From positions 21,684,568 to 21,748,567 of the forward strand of contig CM033400.1 of assembly GCA_019426215.1 (NCBI GenBank): DNA of 64,000 nucleotides. The letters run 5' to 3'. The translations under genes and the position numbers were made by a program. Shown here in pieces: positions 42,201 through 53,568 of the stretch. The notes beneath the pieces are model-generated. The model had not been told where the DNA came from, made no database searches, and saw only the letters and a program-made list of their open reading frames with translations. Numbering within the stretch: position 1 is the stretch's first letter; each line of letters begins with the position of its first letter. Origin of the DNA: Buddleja alternifolia (Eukaryota; Streptophyta; Magnoliopsida; Lamiales; Scrophulariaceae).

Positions 42201-42820
42201 TCTGGGCGCTCGGGCGCGGATGTACTGGCAGTGTCATTCTCCAATTGTTTGCCACTTCTCAAGGCTATGGCATTGCATTGGGCCTTCGGGTTCTTTTCCG
42301 TGTCGCTTGGGAGAGTCCCCGGGGCTCTACCGTTAACCGCATTAGAAAGTTGCCCTACTTGTGTTCGCAAATCCTTCATCTCCATACACATATCCTTTAT
42401 CATACTCCGAAGTTCGTTGAAAGATGTATCGGACTTTTTCATGTGAGCATCCAGTTTCTCATCGATTGTGGGAGGTCGCATTTGCACTTGACCTTGACCT
42501 TGTCCATTGAAATTGCCTTGCCTCGGGGGTGGGTTATTGAAGGGTGGTCGTGGAGCTTGATAGATCCCCGGTTGATAGATCCCCGGTTGTGCGTTCTGTG
42601 CGGGGTTGGGCCTTTTTGGAAAATTCTCGGGTATATGAAAGTTCACCCGAGGTTTATTTTGATTCCCCACATAATTAACATTGCCAACCTCCGGTTCCAA
42701 GACTACTACTTCCTCAACTACTTCCTCAATACAAGCAACCTTTTTAGAGGATGAGGCCTCTTCATCGTCGGAGGTAAAGCTCGTCTTCTCGGGCCAACTG
42801 TTCGACTTTGTCCCATACAC
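39225..42820 (-). pseudogene. Athila-1 pol: protease, RT, RNase H
   Basis: A 1219-codon frame. Order: linker with proline-rich residues (about 60-120), the repeat-encoded tract rich in HAQAP and APERP (about 195-290), protease DSGASINLLP (near 414) with LILGRPFL, RT with RVCIDYRKLN, GYSGYNQIAI and the active site FMDDF (near 857), RNase H CDASDTAVGAD (near 1001) and YTDHSALKYLL. All catalytic residues are present. The first residues overlap gag by 59 bases in another frame, and the end loses phase near 39225, before the integrase. It is almost complete and among the best preserved coding sequence in the window. Confidence 0.93.
41946..42235 (-). repeat. In-frame GC-rich repeat inside Athila-1 pol
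   Basis: GGCGCCTGGGCGCGTATAT, GGCGCCTAGGCGCG and GGGCGCTCGGGCGCGG alternate in an array of about 120-bp composite units (41955-42070, 42070-42160, then partial). It is translated in frame as repeats of the HAQAP, RAQAP and APERP kind. The same words build the non-coding array at 37616-37885 and occur in the LTRs. Confidence 0.9.
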
Positions 42821-43601
42821 TTTGACAGTCTAACCCAAGGAGATCTCCTCCCGCACCCGCGTTGAGTCTATGCCGAATACGTGACCTAACCCCATCATAG
42901 AAATGGAGTACTTGTTCATTCAACCCAAAATTATGATCGGGACATTTACGGAGCATGCCCTTATATCTAGCCCAAGCCTCGGCTAAAGATTCATTGCTCC
43001 TTTGCCTAAACCCTTTTATATTACTCCGTAGCTCATTGATTTTTGAGGGTGGAAAGAATTTATTTAAAAAGGCATCGACCAACTCACTCCATGTTGTAAT
43101 AGATTGTGGAGGTAAGGATTTGTACCATGTTGTCGCCCTATCCTTCAATGAGAAATGGAAGACTCTTAGACGAATCGCATCAAGATCACGTGGGTGATAT
43201 TGAATGGTCACAAGAGCCTCATCTATGGTTTCCAAATGAGCGTGTGGTGATTCGTGCGGTTCTCCATAGAAAGGATCTCCTTGCACCATATTAAAAATGT
43301 GAGCCGGAATGTGGTAGTTTGGTGTGAAGAAATTAGGCACGACTACGGGTCCCGGAATGGTATGGACCCTAGGTGGTAAGCTACCCCGAACCGACGGGAG
43401 TTGTGGAGGAGGTACCGCTTGCATGGCTTGTAGAACACCTTGTAACCACTCCCTAGTTTCCGGTGAGTTCATGTCCGGGAAATTTCCATTTGGGTTTTGG
43501 TTGAGATTATTGGCCATTTCTCTTGTTCGCCTACTAGTCCTAAGAACTCGTTCAATTTCGGGCTCCAACTCGTATAGAGGCTTGTTTGAGGAGCGGGTCA
43601 T
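42762..43601 (-). CDS. Athila-1 gag
   Basis: Capsid protein of the gypsy element. The frame opens upstream (43652), but MTRSSNKPLYELEPEIERVL at 43601 is the likely start. The Retrotrans_gag core is present: RLRVFHFSLKDRATTWYKSL, WSELVDAFLNKFFPPSK and SNESLAEAWARYKGMLRKCP, residues about 125-240 of the longer frame. A stop at 42762 ends it within the pol overlap; usually gag and pol of this family are one frame, so the 59-base overlap probably reflects a one-base lesion, but programmed recoding cannot be excluded. The primer site and LTR lie 140 bp upstream. Confidence 0.9.
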   Translation of the reverse strand: MTRSSNKPLYELEPEIERVLRTSRRTREMANNLNQNPNGNFPDMNSPETREWLQGVLQAMQAVPPPQLPSVRGSLPPRVHTIPGPVVVPNFFTPNYHIPAHIFNMVQGDPFYGEPHESPHAHLETIDEALVTIQYHPRDLDAIRLRVFHFSLKDRATTWYKSLPPQSITTWSELVDAFLNKFFPPSKINELRSNIKGFRQRSNESLAEAWARYKGMLRKCPDHNFGLNEQVLHFYDGVRSRIRHRLNAGAGGDLLGLDCQSVWDKVEQLAREDELYLRR

Positions 43602-43743
43602 GCACCTCAAGAACCTAACAATTAAATACAAGAACAAAATTAGACTAATCACGAAAATAAAAGAAAATCAAGAAATAAACGAAAACAAAGAATTATAAAA
43701 AATGTTGGTGAAAATAATAAAAAAAAAAACTAAAATAAACAAG

Positions 43744-43761
43744 TCCCCGGCAACGGCGCCA
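43744..43761 (-). promoter_or_regulatory. Athila-1 primer binding site
   Basis: Minus strand TGGCGCCGTTGCCGGGGA, the perfect Athila-type core, six bases inside the 5' LTR end. A cellular tRNA primes minus-strand DNA synthesis here. Confidence 0.93.
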
Positions 43762-43767
43762 AAAACT

Positions 43768-45439
43768 TGACACGCTAAAAGCTAACGTGCTATGATAGCA
43801 AGTGCACTAGACGTGTGTAGTAATAAGTGGACAAAAAGTCCGGGTTGTCGAACCACAAGGACTTGAATTCTAGTTAATGATTTCCGATAAAAGATAAGAC
43901 AATTAAAGTAAAGTGCAAGAAAAAGATTAAACAAACGAAGAACCAAAGAGAAACGTACTATAGATTTAATCTCACGTATGATAAAATGACTAAGGCACAT
44001 GCTACAACCGAATCTACTCGTCAATATATATGAGCTACTCTTCGAATTATTAGACTCCTATTGCTTTGGTGGAAACTCCTAAATTAACTATTACCCGATG
44101 TCTCGGCACATAATAATCCTATGATTAATTGACGGTTCTCTAAATATGTCTATCCGAGAATCTAATCAAAAATCACGCATTAACGTTCTAGAGCTTCCCC
44201 GAACGAATCCGGCTAACAACACCCGGGAATCTTTACCTATTTCTAGGGCAATCCCTCATTTGTTTCGGATGATGTGTTAATTCTCTTGCACCCTAATCTA
44301 TTTTCTCTCGAACAACTAGATTAGGCAAGATAGCAAGCATATGGTGATCAAACACATGATTGGAATAAAAGCATAGCATTAACACACAAAGCAATAGGAG
44401 AATTAATACAAAAAGCAACTTCACATATATTGATTCATAAATTTGGCCTTCACATGGCCTTAGTTCTACAATATTAGCCTCTCATCAAAGCCTTAAGAAA
44501 ATCTAATACAAACATATGCATACTCATGGAAATAAACATGTAAATGCAAATAATTAAAACTCCCTCAATTGATTGATGATGGATCTTTGCTCTCTTGATC
44601 TTCAATCCTTAGCTCCTCTCTCTTTGTTCCCCTCCAAAAGTGATGAAGAAATGGTGATGAATGATGATGAGTGAAAAGTGATGGCCAAAATGCCTCTCTC
44701 TCTCTCCTCTTCCAAGATGTGATCGGTCAATTGTGCTAAAAAATCCTTAAGAAGACCACCACAAATCAGCTCCTCATGTGTATGTCCCCCCTAGTGTGTC
44801 CTCCACTACTCTTAAAGTGAGTAGTATAAAATTCCCTAAAGTAGATCTAGTAAGAAACATACTTATGACATCCCTCCCATACATGTGATGATCTCTTGGC
44901 TTTAAATGTTCCATTCCCCCATCAAATGATGATGTTTTGGCTGAAAGGAATCAAATCTCGGATGTGGCCACGCCTAGGCGCGGGAATTATGGCGCTCGGG
45001 CGCCCAAATCAGAATGTTGGGAGTATTTGCCTCTGTCTGGCGCAGTAATTGTATTTCCTTCATAACTCTCTCCACAAAACTTTGATTTGGATGATTCAAG
45101 TCCTCATTTGAAGCTAACACATAGTTCTACAACTTTGTAGAAGGAAACTTCATCCAATTCGGTCTCTAAACATACGGAAAAAGCGCTCGAACGTGGAAAG
45201 TGGTGCTGATACGGCGCCCGGGCGTGGGCAAGATGGCGCCTAGGCGTAGGGGTGCATAGCAATTTGGCCTAAACTTGTTTTATACGTCATTTTTCATCCC
45301 ATTCTTTGATCGTATCCATTTAAGACCTGAAATCACTTAATGCATGAATTAAACGCACATGTGGCAAGAATCAAGCGATAAATGAACCTAAGACATAAAC
45401 TCAAAGGGGCTTAAAAACACGTAAAAATGCCTCTTATCA
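43768..45439 (-). repeat. Athila-1 5' LTR, 1672 bp
   Basis: Plus strand TGACACGCTAAAAGCTAACG to GCCTCTTATCA. Complete. It contains CGCCTAGGCGCGG (44971) and GGCGCCTAGGCG (45235), the element's palindromic word. TSD copy CATAC follows at 45440-45444. Confidence 0.94.
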
Positions 45440-46926
45440 CATACGAAAGGGTCTTGAAGGGGGAGGGGGTTGAATAGACCCTGAAGTCTTTTTCGACTTA
45501 AAAAAGATTCGTATAAAAAAGGATTTTGGACGATTGAAAAGTAGACGCTTGACTGAGCGTTTACTTGAAATATAGACGCTTATGCTAAGCGTATGACGAA
45601 GACTGTTTTTAGAAAGTTAACTTAGACTCTAAGATTTGAATACTTTAACCAAGTAGGTTTAAGCGTTCAGTTCTTTAATCAGTGTTAGCACAGCAAAATG
45701 ATTTTTGGAGTCTTTTCTTTGAAAGCTTTAGAGTTACAGAAAGTGTATTTAGTTGCTTAGTGTTTAATTAAGTTTTACTTTATCCGTTTATGATATGACA
45801 ATATGAATGCTGAACGTAAAGTAAAGAACAATATTTGTAAGGTTCGTTGGGTGGTGTAATCCCAACTACGTCCTTCTTCTCCTTGAACACTTGGAGGCAA
45901 TCCACTAAAATGATTCTCAAAGAATCACACAGAATCTTCTACAAATTAGGGAGAGATGGACTTCTATGACTTGAGCTCCTTGATCACACAGATTTATGCT
46001 CCAAATCACTTCAACCCCCTTGTTTCTTTCACCCAGAAATACGACAAGTATCCCACTTCGACTTCACACAGATCGCAAGGCTTGGATAGGGATTTTTCTA
46101 AAAGGTTTGTTTGATTTTGATAAAGTTCAAACAACTAGGAATATCTTAGAAGTAAAGTAGGTTTCTCCGAAAAGAATGTTTGAGATATTGGTTGACTGTC
46201 TCAGGATTTGAAGAAAAGCAAAGAGAATTTTCTTGAAAATTCTGGCTTTTCTGAGATTGTAAGGAACTAGACTTCAATGCAACAGCAATTCAACTTGATA
46301 ATTGTTCTCTATGTGTTTTTGGCTTGTTGTTGAAGTCCTATTTATGGGCATTCTTGGAAAAGTGTCTGTTTGACACATGCACGAGCACGTGTCTCTCACT
46401 TCCGCGAGTGAACAACTTTTGTCCTTTTTCCTGAAAATCTGCTGCACAAAAGTTGGTGTTGCAGTCTTTGAATAGTTGACAGTCCAATAGGGTGGCTTCT
46501 CCGTACGTCTGAAAGTGCTTATCACATTTAATGCTCTTATCAGCATTTAATGCATTTGAATTAAATGCCCGTTGGCACTTAATGCATTGAGAATATTTGC
46601 ATTAAACTTCTTCTGGACTTAGAAATAAATTCAGGTAAAATCAGTCATTGATAGACGCTTATTCAACCTTGAATCACTTTTATCCTATAAGTGACGCTTG
46701 GTGTAGCTGGTCATTCTAGACGCTTGGAATCTTTATCTTTATTCAGACTTCAGGTGCTTGAGTCTTCAACTTTACTTCTGATAAACTCACTCAGAACATA
46801 TTAGACGCTCAATCTAAGACAACTTAACCTAACAATCTAGAATAAAAATAAAACAAAGCCTATTACAAATCTAACGCTTCAAAGCTAATTGTCATCATGA
46901 AAACATCTAACATGAAATTCCTAACA
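45440..46926 (-). repeat. Copia-2 3' LTR, main part
   Basis: CATACGAAAGGGTC onward, aligned with 57719-59224. It ends ATGAAATTCCTAACA at 46926. Several indels against the 5' LTR (for example near 46885, where about 55 bp are missing) show these LTRs are much older than those of Athila-1. Short frames inside (46274-46546) are not genes. Confidence 0.92.
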
Positions 46927-46941
46927 ATTTCCCCATTTTTT
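46927..46941 (-). promoter_or_regulatory. Copia-2 polypurine tract
   Basis: Minus strand AAAAAATGGGGAAAT directly before the 3' LTR start, the expected plus-strand primer. Confidence 0.82.
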
Positions 46942-47156
46942 ATGATGGCAATACTTACTCTTTTATAGTTCAAGAGTTAGACAGCCAAAATAAAAGTTAG
47001 CTTTGAGTAGATAAGGTTAGTTCAAGTTAGTTACGCTTCAACGAGATGTTTCAGCTGAAAAATGCATTTTATATATATCAAAGATTACAAGCATTTTTGT
47101 AGCTAAACAAACAAGATAGAAGAGACAAGAATATAGATAATGCAAATCAAAAAGCT

Positions 47157-50100
47157 TTAATGACTTGATCTAACTTTGTATCGCTTGGGCATTTCAACTC
47201 GGATAACTTCAGTCAGATTATCTTCCAAGGTCATCATTGCTTCATGATCTTTGTTGATTATGAGTTTATTTTCTTCTTGTTGTCTCTTCTTGAAAGCAGT
47301 AAAGTGTTTGTCCAAATCAGTTGGGTCAATACCAATATACCTTAGGCAAATTCTAAAAGTTCGGATGAAGTCAGACATCTGCCTCTCTTCAGCTAAAATT
47401 CTTGGATCTGAAGGTTCTGGAATGGATGCTCTTTGAAGAGGGATGTCAAACTGTTCTAACATTGTTCTTGTAGGTATTGGTAGATTTAGATATAGTGCTC
47501 TTGGAGGTTCCCTTAGTGTTCTACTAGGTGCTCCAACAGAGTCACTTACTTTAAAAGAAGTTATCCAAGATGGGAGACTTAGCGCAGAAGGAGAGGTTAA
47601 GACTTGACGCTTAAGAAGCGAAGGCTTTTGAGCTCTTGAACTTGACGCTTTCCTCTTTTCTCCTTTCTTCTTCTCTTCCCCTTCAGAAAGTGTTCCGTAA
47701 GTAAACTTACCTGATGAGCAATCTGAGACATAGAGTCTGAGAAGTCGTCCAGACGCTTGTCGAAGCGTTCCTGTAGTGCGAGAAGCTTGGCGCTGGTAGC
47801 ATCATTCAGAGATGTCTCTAGGGTTTTGAGGCACTTTTCAAATGCTTCTTTTATGGCAAGTTGGTTGGCGTGAGTAGCATCATGCATTTCTTGAAAAGTT
47901 TGTCTACACTCACTAACAGCCGCTTGAGCTGGGCTATGCATATGAGCAATCTGAGCGCTCATAACGTGAGACTCAATCTTTGCCAAATCTTCTTTAATCC
48001 AGTGAAGGGATTCTTCATTCTAAGTAGCATGAGCACTGATATCCTCCAGAATGGATTTGAGCAAAGGATCAAAAGATTGACTCGCATATGATGGAACCGC
48101 TTAAGGAGCCGGTCGCTTGAATCTGGATGAGTGTTTGAGAGAGTCAATCGGAACTTGATACGCTGGATCGAAGACAGTATCTCGGACGTCGAGAGAAAGA
48201 TCCTCAGCAATATCACCAGTAACGAGTTCAGGAGCGTCAGGAATATCCTCTGGGTGAAACGCTTGAACTGGTTCTTTAGCAGACGTTGGAATACGGGCAA
48301 CTTCAGAAGTGGACGCTTCAATTGCCTTAGCAGGGGCTTCCTCTAGTGCTGACTCTGTTTGGCGAAAGTCATCGAATTGGAAGTTCCAATTTGCTAAATC
48401 GGCAAGAGAAGTGGACGAAGCTTCCAAAAGTTCAGTGAGTCTAGATCTAGAACAACAAGAGCAAGAAATAAATGTGCGAAGAGGACTATCAATGGCCCTG
48501 ATGTGCATGGGACCAATGATATCAAGCACATGATGCGGAAAGACTTTGGACGGTGCTTGACAGATAGAGAAAATAGAATCTGGTGAGTAATTTCTAGAAA
48601 ATCCAATCAAGCAGTCACAGGAAAGAGACTTGAGACGCTGATCTTCAGTCACGTAAACATCATAGTACTCTTCTAAATATGGATAGATCGCTTGAGCTAG
48701 TCCCTGATTTCTTTCTAGTAGTGAGAGGACAAACTCATAATGATTGAGTACCTCTTTGCGAATATAAGGGAGCAGTGGATATCCTCGAAATGAATTGATG
48801 ACGGAGCCGTTCCAATGTCTGAGATTGGCAGTGAAGATTTTGTCGAAATGAGATAATGGAGTCATAATCTTCACCATCACGTTAAAATTATCTTCGCAGT
48901 GGCTGGGAGCAAAATTCAGGCTAGTAATTTGAGTACTGCCACTGGTAGACGCTTGAGCATTGAAATGTAGAGGAGTAATGGACAATCTGTGAAGCTCTTG
49001 ACGCAGACATTGTTCAATTTGATGTCTAATTAGTGGGAGCTTTAGAATAGGTCCAACTGTCTGTTGACACGTCTTTAGGTAATACTTGGCAAAAGGACGC
49101 TTTTTGTCATGCATGCCTATATCGAACAAATGGGGAGCTTGAACTAATTCTGAGAAAGTGTACTTGTTTCCCACGTACGCTTCAACCCAATTGACTTCGT
49201 TCATGCAGTAGTCTGTGCTAGCGTTGTGAATGTCTCTGATAGATTCAAAGCGATATCTATCAGGCTGGTAGTTGGCATTCCAGACGCTATCAAAATATGC
49301 ATCAGCTTCAATCTGAATTAAATCTGTGAGAGATTCAAGATGCTCATCGGCATTAACTGCTTTATTTTTCCATAGGCGAATTGGATTGACCAAAACTAGA
49401 TTCTCAGGACTGTTCGCAATATGTGGAAAGTGTGTGTAGCCTTCTCGGTTCAAGACAGCCTCTGATGGATTGAGAAAGCTAGGGCTAAGTGGCTCATACA
49501 CACGAATATTGCAATCTCTGAGAGCAAAACCTGTAGGCTTGCTATGGCCATAGTCGAGGTAATACGCCAGATCCACATCACATCTAGGAGTTGTTCCTCC
49601 TTGTCTGTCTTGTTGAAGAATGAGAGAGTACAGTATTTGACCCGGAGTTTTCTGTATTTGAATGGCCATATAATATTTTCTCTCAATTTCTGTCATCTAA
49701 GTGTTAAACACTATATCCCGGATTTTATTGTCGATGTCAATCAGCAGGGCTATCTCATTCTCAGCAGTAATATATCTGTCTTCATTATAGCCGGCAGGAA
49801 TGAAATCTTCTTCGAGCGCTGGGGGCATGTAGTTGATCGAATGATCAATCGTCTTTAGCGTGTCCAGTTGGAAGAAGTGCCTTGGCTTTGTAACGTCTTT
49901 AGCAATGCTCTGGCCTTCTGAGCGTGCCTCTGTTATAGCTGAAACAGGGATTGATGTTTGGATCTCTTTGGAAGCAGATTCCTCAGTTTCAATTTCAACA
50001 GCTTCTGTGGAAACGTCTTTGGCAATCGCCACAACTTCTGTCATCTCAACATCTAGATTGACATCTGTTGGTGCTTCAACAACAGCTGGAACTAATGCTG

Positions 50101-51315
50101 TAACATATGAACTATCCTCTATAAGAGCAGGATCTTCTACAGATGTAGGAATAGGAATGCTGTGGGAAGAACTTGTCTCAACAATAACACTTTGAGCGCT
50201 TGGCTCAACAACAACTTGAGGGCTTGGCTCAACAGTCTCAGGCTCTTCATGAACAGGAGCAGCTTGACTCTTGCTTGTCCTGGAACGCTTGAAAATTTTC
50301 TTCATGTTGACTCCTTCAACAAGTTTGAGCGCTTGAGCAGGAGGAGCAACAACTGGTTCATCGAATTTAATTTGTTTGATGATTCCTTCCAGCTTCCTCC
50401 GCTTGAGAGGTAACTTGTCCTGTGTATCCTCATCAGTTTCCTAATCATTCTTTTGAGGAGCAGGAACAGCTTTTGCCTTGGGCTTTCTAGGAGCCCTCTT
50501 CTTGGTAGCAGCCGGACGCTTCACGACTTCCTCTTGAGCAGGACACTCAGCCTCTTCATCAGACGCTTCACATACAGTCTGACGCTCAGAAAGTGGTTTA
50601 GCGGCACCACCAACTCTGGGGGGATTGAATAGATTGGTCAGAATCCCTCTTCCCATAAATTTGGTCTTATTCAACGGGAGACTAGATGAGTAAACGCAGT
50701 CTGAGTTGTATAGAAAGTGACTCAAAACAAGCCCATATGGTTTATTTGCGGTGTTCAGACAGTCCCTAAACCTTCCAAAAATGTACTCACTCCAGTTGAT
50801 TTTGATGGAGAGGATGAGAGCAGTCATCATTTGAAATTGTGTGGGGTTGACCTTATCAAATGTGACCAGTCTGCATTCAATAATCTTACTGTAGAAATCA
50901 GCCAATAGTCTGTACTGAGATACCAAATCTTTCTTTTCAAAGTGCTGGGTGTAGGGTACACCATCGTACGCCCTCATAAATGTCCATGCTTCCTTGATTT
51001 GTGCCAGAGTGACACTATCCAGTGCATCACCTTTTTTAGGAAGATTGAAGTTCTTTGGAATGGAGTCAGCAGTCAACACAAATTCTTTTGCTGGCTCTTT
51101 CTTGGACATAGGGAGGAGGCAAGAGATAGAATTCTTATCCTCCGAGAGTTTTGCAGTCCTCCAGAAGGTATCAACTTCCGTCGGAAATAAGTATGAGTAC
51201 TGTGTTATGAAATTCTTGAGTCCGGCCTTTGTAACAGTATCCATCATATCATGTAGGTTGATTTGGGGTTGATGACAGACTCGGCAGAAGTAGATGAAGC
51301 TTTCTTTGGTGCCAT
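47157..51315 (-). pseudogene. Copia-2 ORF3, about 1,390 codons, lightly broken
   Basis: A very long extra reading frame between pol and the 3' LTR, the place of the env-like ORF in Sireviruses. It probably starts at the ATG at 51315 (MAPKKASSTSAESV), with a frame change near 51247 into 51246-50444. The same frame then runs to 47600, interrupted only by stop codons at 50441-50443, 49697-49699, 48101-48103 and 48020-48022. A frame change near 47680 leads to 47597-47157. Visible traits: an N-terminal region with basic tail (KRPAATKKRAPRKPKAK), a Ser/Val/Glu-rich segment (50250-49750), a 531-codon middle without recognised domain, a coiled-coil-like stretch (47950-47700) and a basic KGKRRRKEKRGKR patch. 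No signal peptide or membrane span is seen. The function is unknown to me. Confidence 0.75.
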
Positions 51316-51350
51316 TTTTGAAAGTAGAGTGAACTGAGATTTTCTTTTGC

Positions 51351-51353
<3 letters not shown>

Positions 51354-51382
<29 letters not shown>
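51354..51382. repeat. (GA)n microsatellite before ORF3
   Basis: An uninterrupted GA run, 40 bases upstream of the likely ORF3 start on the minus strand (CT-rich there). It creates the LSLSLS residues in the upstream extension of the frame, one reason not to use the ATG at 51532 as the start. Confidence 0.9.
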
Positions 51383-51384
<2 letters not shown>

Positions 51385-51532
51385 TTGCAGACATCTTTGA
51401 GTAAAAGTGAATGATTTTTCTGCAGAAATTGTGTTTTAAATGACACAGTAAAGAATTTTGAAAGTTGTGTTCTCTAGTCTCTGTAGGATTTAAACACATG
51501 TAAAGACTTTTTAATCTCAGCCATAAATTCAT

Positions 51533-52164
51533 TAACTGCGGACGGGAGTTTTTTGTAAGAGAGAGAAGTTACATTTGGTAATTCTTATATATAATGATTT
51601 GACATCCGAGTTAAAAAAAATGAAAAGAAAACGTTTGGTATTTTCAGAGTGTAGCACACGCGTCTGAAGGTACACTGACACGTACACAAACACGTGCTAT
51701 CTCTGAACCGTCATTTGAAAAGTTTTTATTACCTGCCAGTTTGATGTGATAGAAGCGTGCGAGTAGAGTACAAAATAGAATTTTGAGTCTACCCACTACT
51801 TCAAAAAGCTTGTAAAATTTATGCATGACTGTTAAATTTTTTTTATCTTAAGTGTTGAATGGAATTGGTTCAACGCTGAACTCATATCACTGGTTGATAT
51901 ATCATTAGAAAATTAGACGGTTAGGATTGAAAAGACTTTTTATGTTTGAGCGTCCAATATTTTATGCATAAGTAATACTGAGCGTTGATGATCATGTATC
52001 TGAAAATTTTGATCATTGACGCTTGCAGTTATGGTCAAGTACAAATTTAAGGTTCCCCCTAAATTTGATAACTTGTACCAATCAAAAACTTCTTTTTAGA
52101 CATAAATCAAGTGGATTCCCCCCTAAATTATATGTCTAATAAAGTATGATGCAAAATGATTAAG
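51533..52164 (-). other. Copia-2 spacer between pol and ORF3
   Basis: About 630 bp without a gene. It ends the pol reading frame on the right and leads to the ORF3 leader on the left. Two minus-strand purine runs occur (near 52060 and 52118, complements of TTCCCCCTAAATT), which could be extra polypurine tracts. Confidence 0.6.
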
Positions 52165-53047
52165 CGTTTAAATCAATCATACCTAATTCACTTCTCAAAG
52201 TGAGAAAACGTTGTTCGTTGAGCGCTTTGGTGAAGATATCTGCCAATTGTTTATCAGTTCCAATGAAGTACATGGAGATATCTTTCTTTTAAACGTGGTC
52301 ACAAAGAAAATGATATCTAATGTCAATGTGTTTGGTTCTGGAATGAAGAACAGGGTTTTGAGTCATGGCTAGAGCGCTTTGGTTGTCACAATGAATGGGG
52401 GTTGGGCCTAAGATTATTCCATAATCTCTAAGTTGTTGCCTCATCGATAACACTTGTGCACAACAACTTCCTACAACTACATACTCAGCTTCAGCTGTGG
52501 AGGTAGCTATGGATTGTTGTTTCTTACTATACCATGAAACTAACCTATCACCTAGAAATTAACATGTACCACTAGTACTCTTATGATCTATTTTGCATTC
52601 TGCAAAATCTGCATTTGAGTAACCAATTAGTTCAAAAGGAGAGTCCCTTGGATACCATAAGCGCACATTTTGTGTGCCATTTAGGCATTTAAGGATCTTC
52701 TTGGCAGCACTTAAGTGTGACTCTTTAGGATCAGCTTGAAATCGTGCACACATGCATACCGAGAACATAATATCAGGTCTACTGGAAGTGAGATAAAGAA
52801 GTGATCCAGTGATACCTCTATAATTAGTGATATCAACTTTCTTTCCACTTTCATCTTTATCTAATTTAAGCGTTTTGCTCATTGGAATTTTTAAATATGA
52901 TGCATTTTCCCAACCAAATTTTTTAATCATATCTCTTTTGTATTTAGCTTGGTTTATAAATATGCCATTATGGAGTTGTTTAAGTTGTAATCCTAAGAAA
53001 AAGGTTAATTCACCCATCATGCTCATTTCAAATTGTTCTTGCATCAT
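52165..53047 (-). pseudogene. Copia-2 RT C-terminus and RNase H
   Basis: 53047-52559 opens MMQEQFEMSMMGELTFFLGL and includes YRGITGSLLYLTSSRPDIMF and LIGYSNADFAECKIDHKSTSG, the copia RT thumb to RNase H region. An in-frame TAA ends it where the family has a Gln codon. The same frame continues to about 52165 with VSWYSKKQQSIATSTAEAEY, IHCDNQSALAM and KHIDIRYHFLCDH, then a second in-frame stop, and LADIFTKAL. RNase H acidic residues are still visible. It is separated from the RT core by a frame change near 53055. Confidence 0.88.
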
Positions 53048-53049
53048 TT

Positions 53050-53568
53050 CGAAAATTTCTCACACAGACGCTTATTGGTAGAACCAAATATAATATCATA
53101 AACATAACTTTAGACTAAGAGAATATCTTCGTTATTGGTAATTTTGAATAACGTTGTATCAACACTGCTTTTTGAAAAGCCTTTACCAATAAGAAAGATA
53201 GAGAGAGTGTCATACCATGCTCGGGGTGCTTGCTTAAGCCCATAAGGTGCTTTGTCTAGCTTGTAAACCATACCCTTACCATGATTGTTGATGAATCCTG
53301 GTGGTTGCTCCACATATACTTCTTCTTGGAGTTTACCATTCAGGAAAGCACTCTTCACGTCCATCTGATACACCATGAACTTGTTGAACGCTGCATACGC
53401 TAGAAACATGTTGATTGTTTCAAGACGAACGACAGGAGCGTATGTCTCATCAAAATCAATACCCTCTTCTTGGCAATATCCTTGAGCTACGAGTCTGGCC
53501 TTGTTCCTTATCACAATATCATTCTCATCCATCTTATTTCTATAAACCCATCTAGTCCCAATAAGTCC
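53050..53568 (-). pseudogene. Copia-2 reverse transcriptase core
   Basis: The frame 53532-53110 has [43 protein letters not shown] and [19 protein letters not shown], the copia RT fingers and palm. A stop (TAA, 53110-53112) precedes the active site. The site then reads YVYDIIFGSTN in place of YVDD, so one catalytic aspartate is replaced by tyrosine. An in-frame TAA at 53569-53571 separates it from the integrase frame. Each lesion is a single base, so the copy died by point mutation. Confidence 0.88.

Larger units (their letters stand above)
33040..45439 (-). mobile_element. Athila-1: nearly complete Athila gypsy element
   Basis: Ty3/gypsy Athila element read on the minus strand: 5' LTR (45439-43768), primer site (43761-43744), gag (43601-42762), protease-RT-RNase H (42820-39161), integrase (39269-38088), conserved post-pol block, ORF3 (37041-35722), 3' non-coding region, 3' LTR (34099-33040, truncated). 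The LTRs align over 1060 bp without gaps, about 14 differences by eye (near 98.7%), so it is the youngest insertion in the stack. TSD copy CATAC remains only on the right (45440-45444). Two frame breaks in gag-pol are the only coding lesions I see. Confidence 0.93.

Noticed and set aside
42063..42754. Plus-strand frames of 127 and 186 codons
   Set aside because: Antisense shadows of Athila-1 pol, open because of the GC-rich in-frame repeat.
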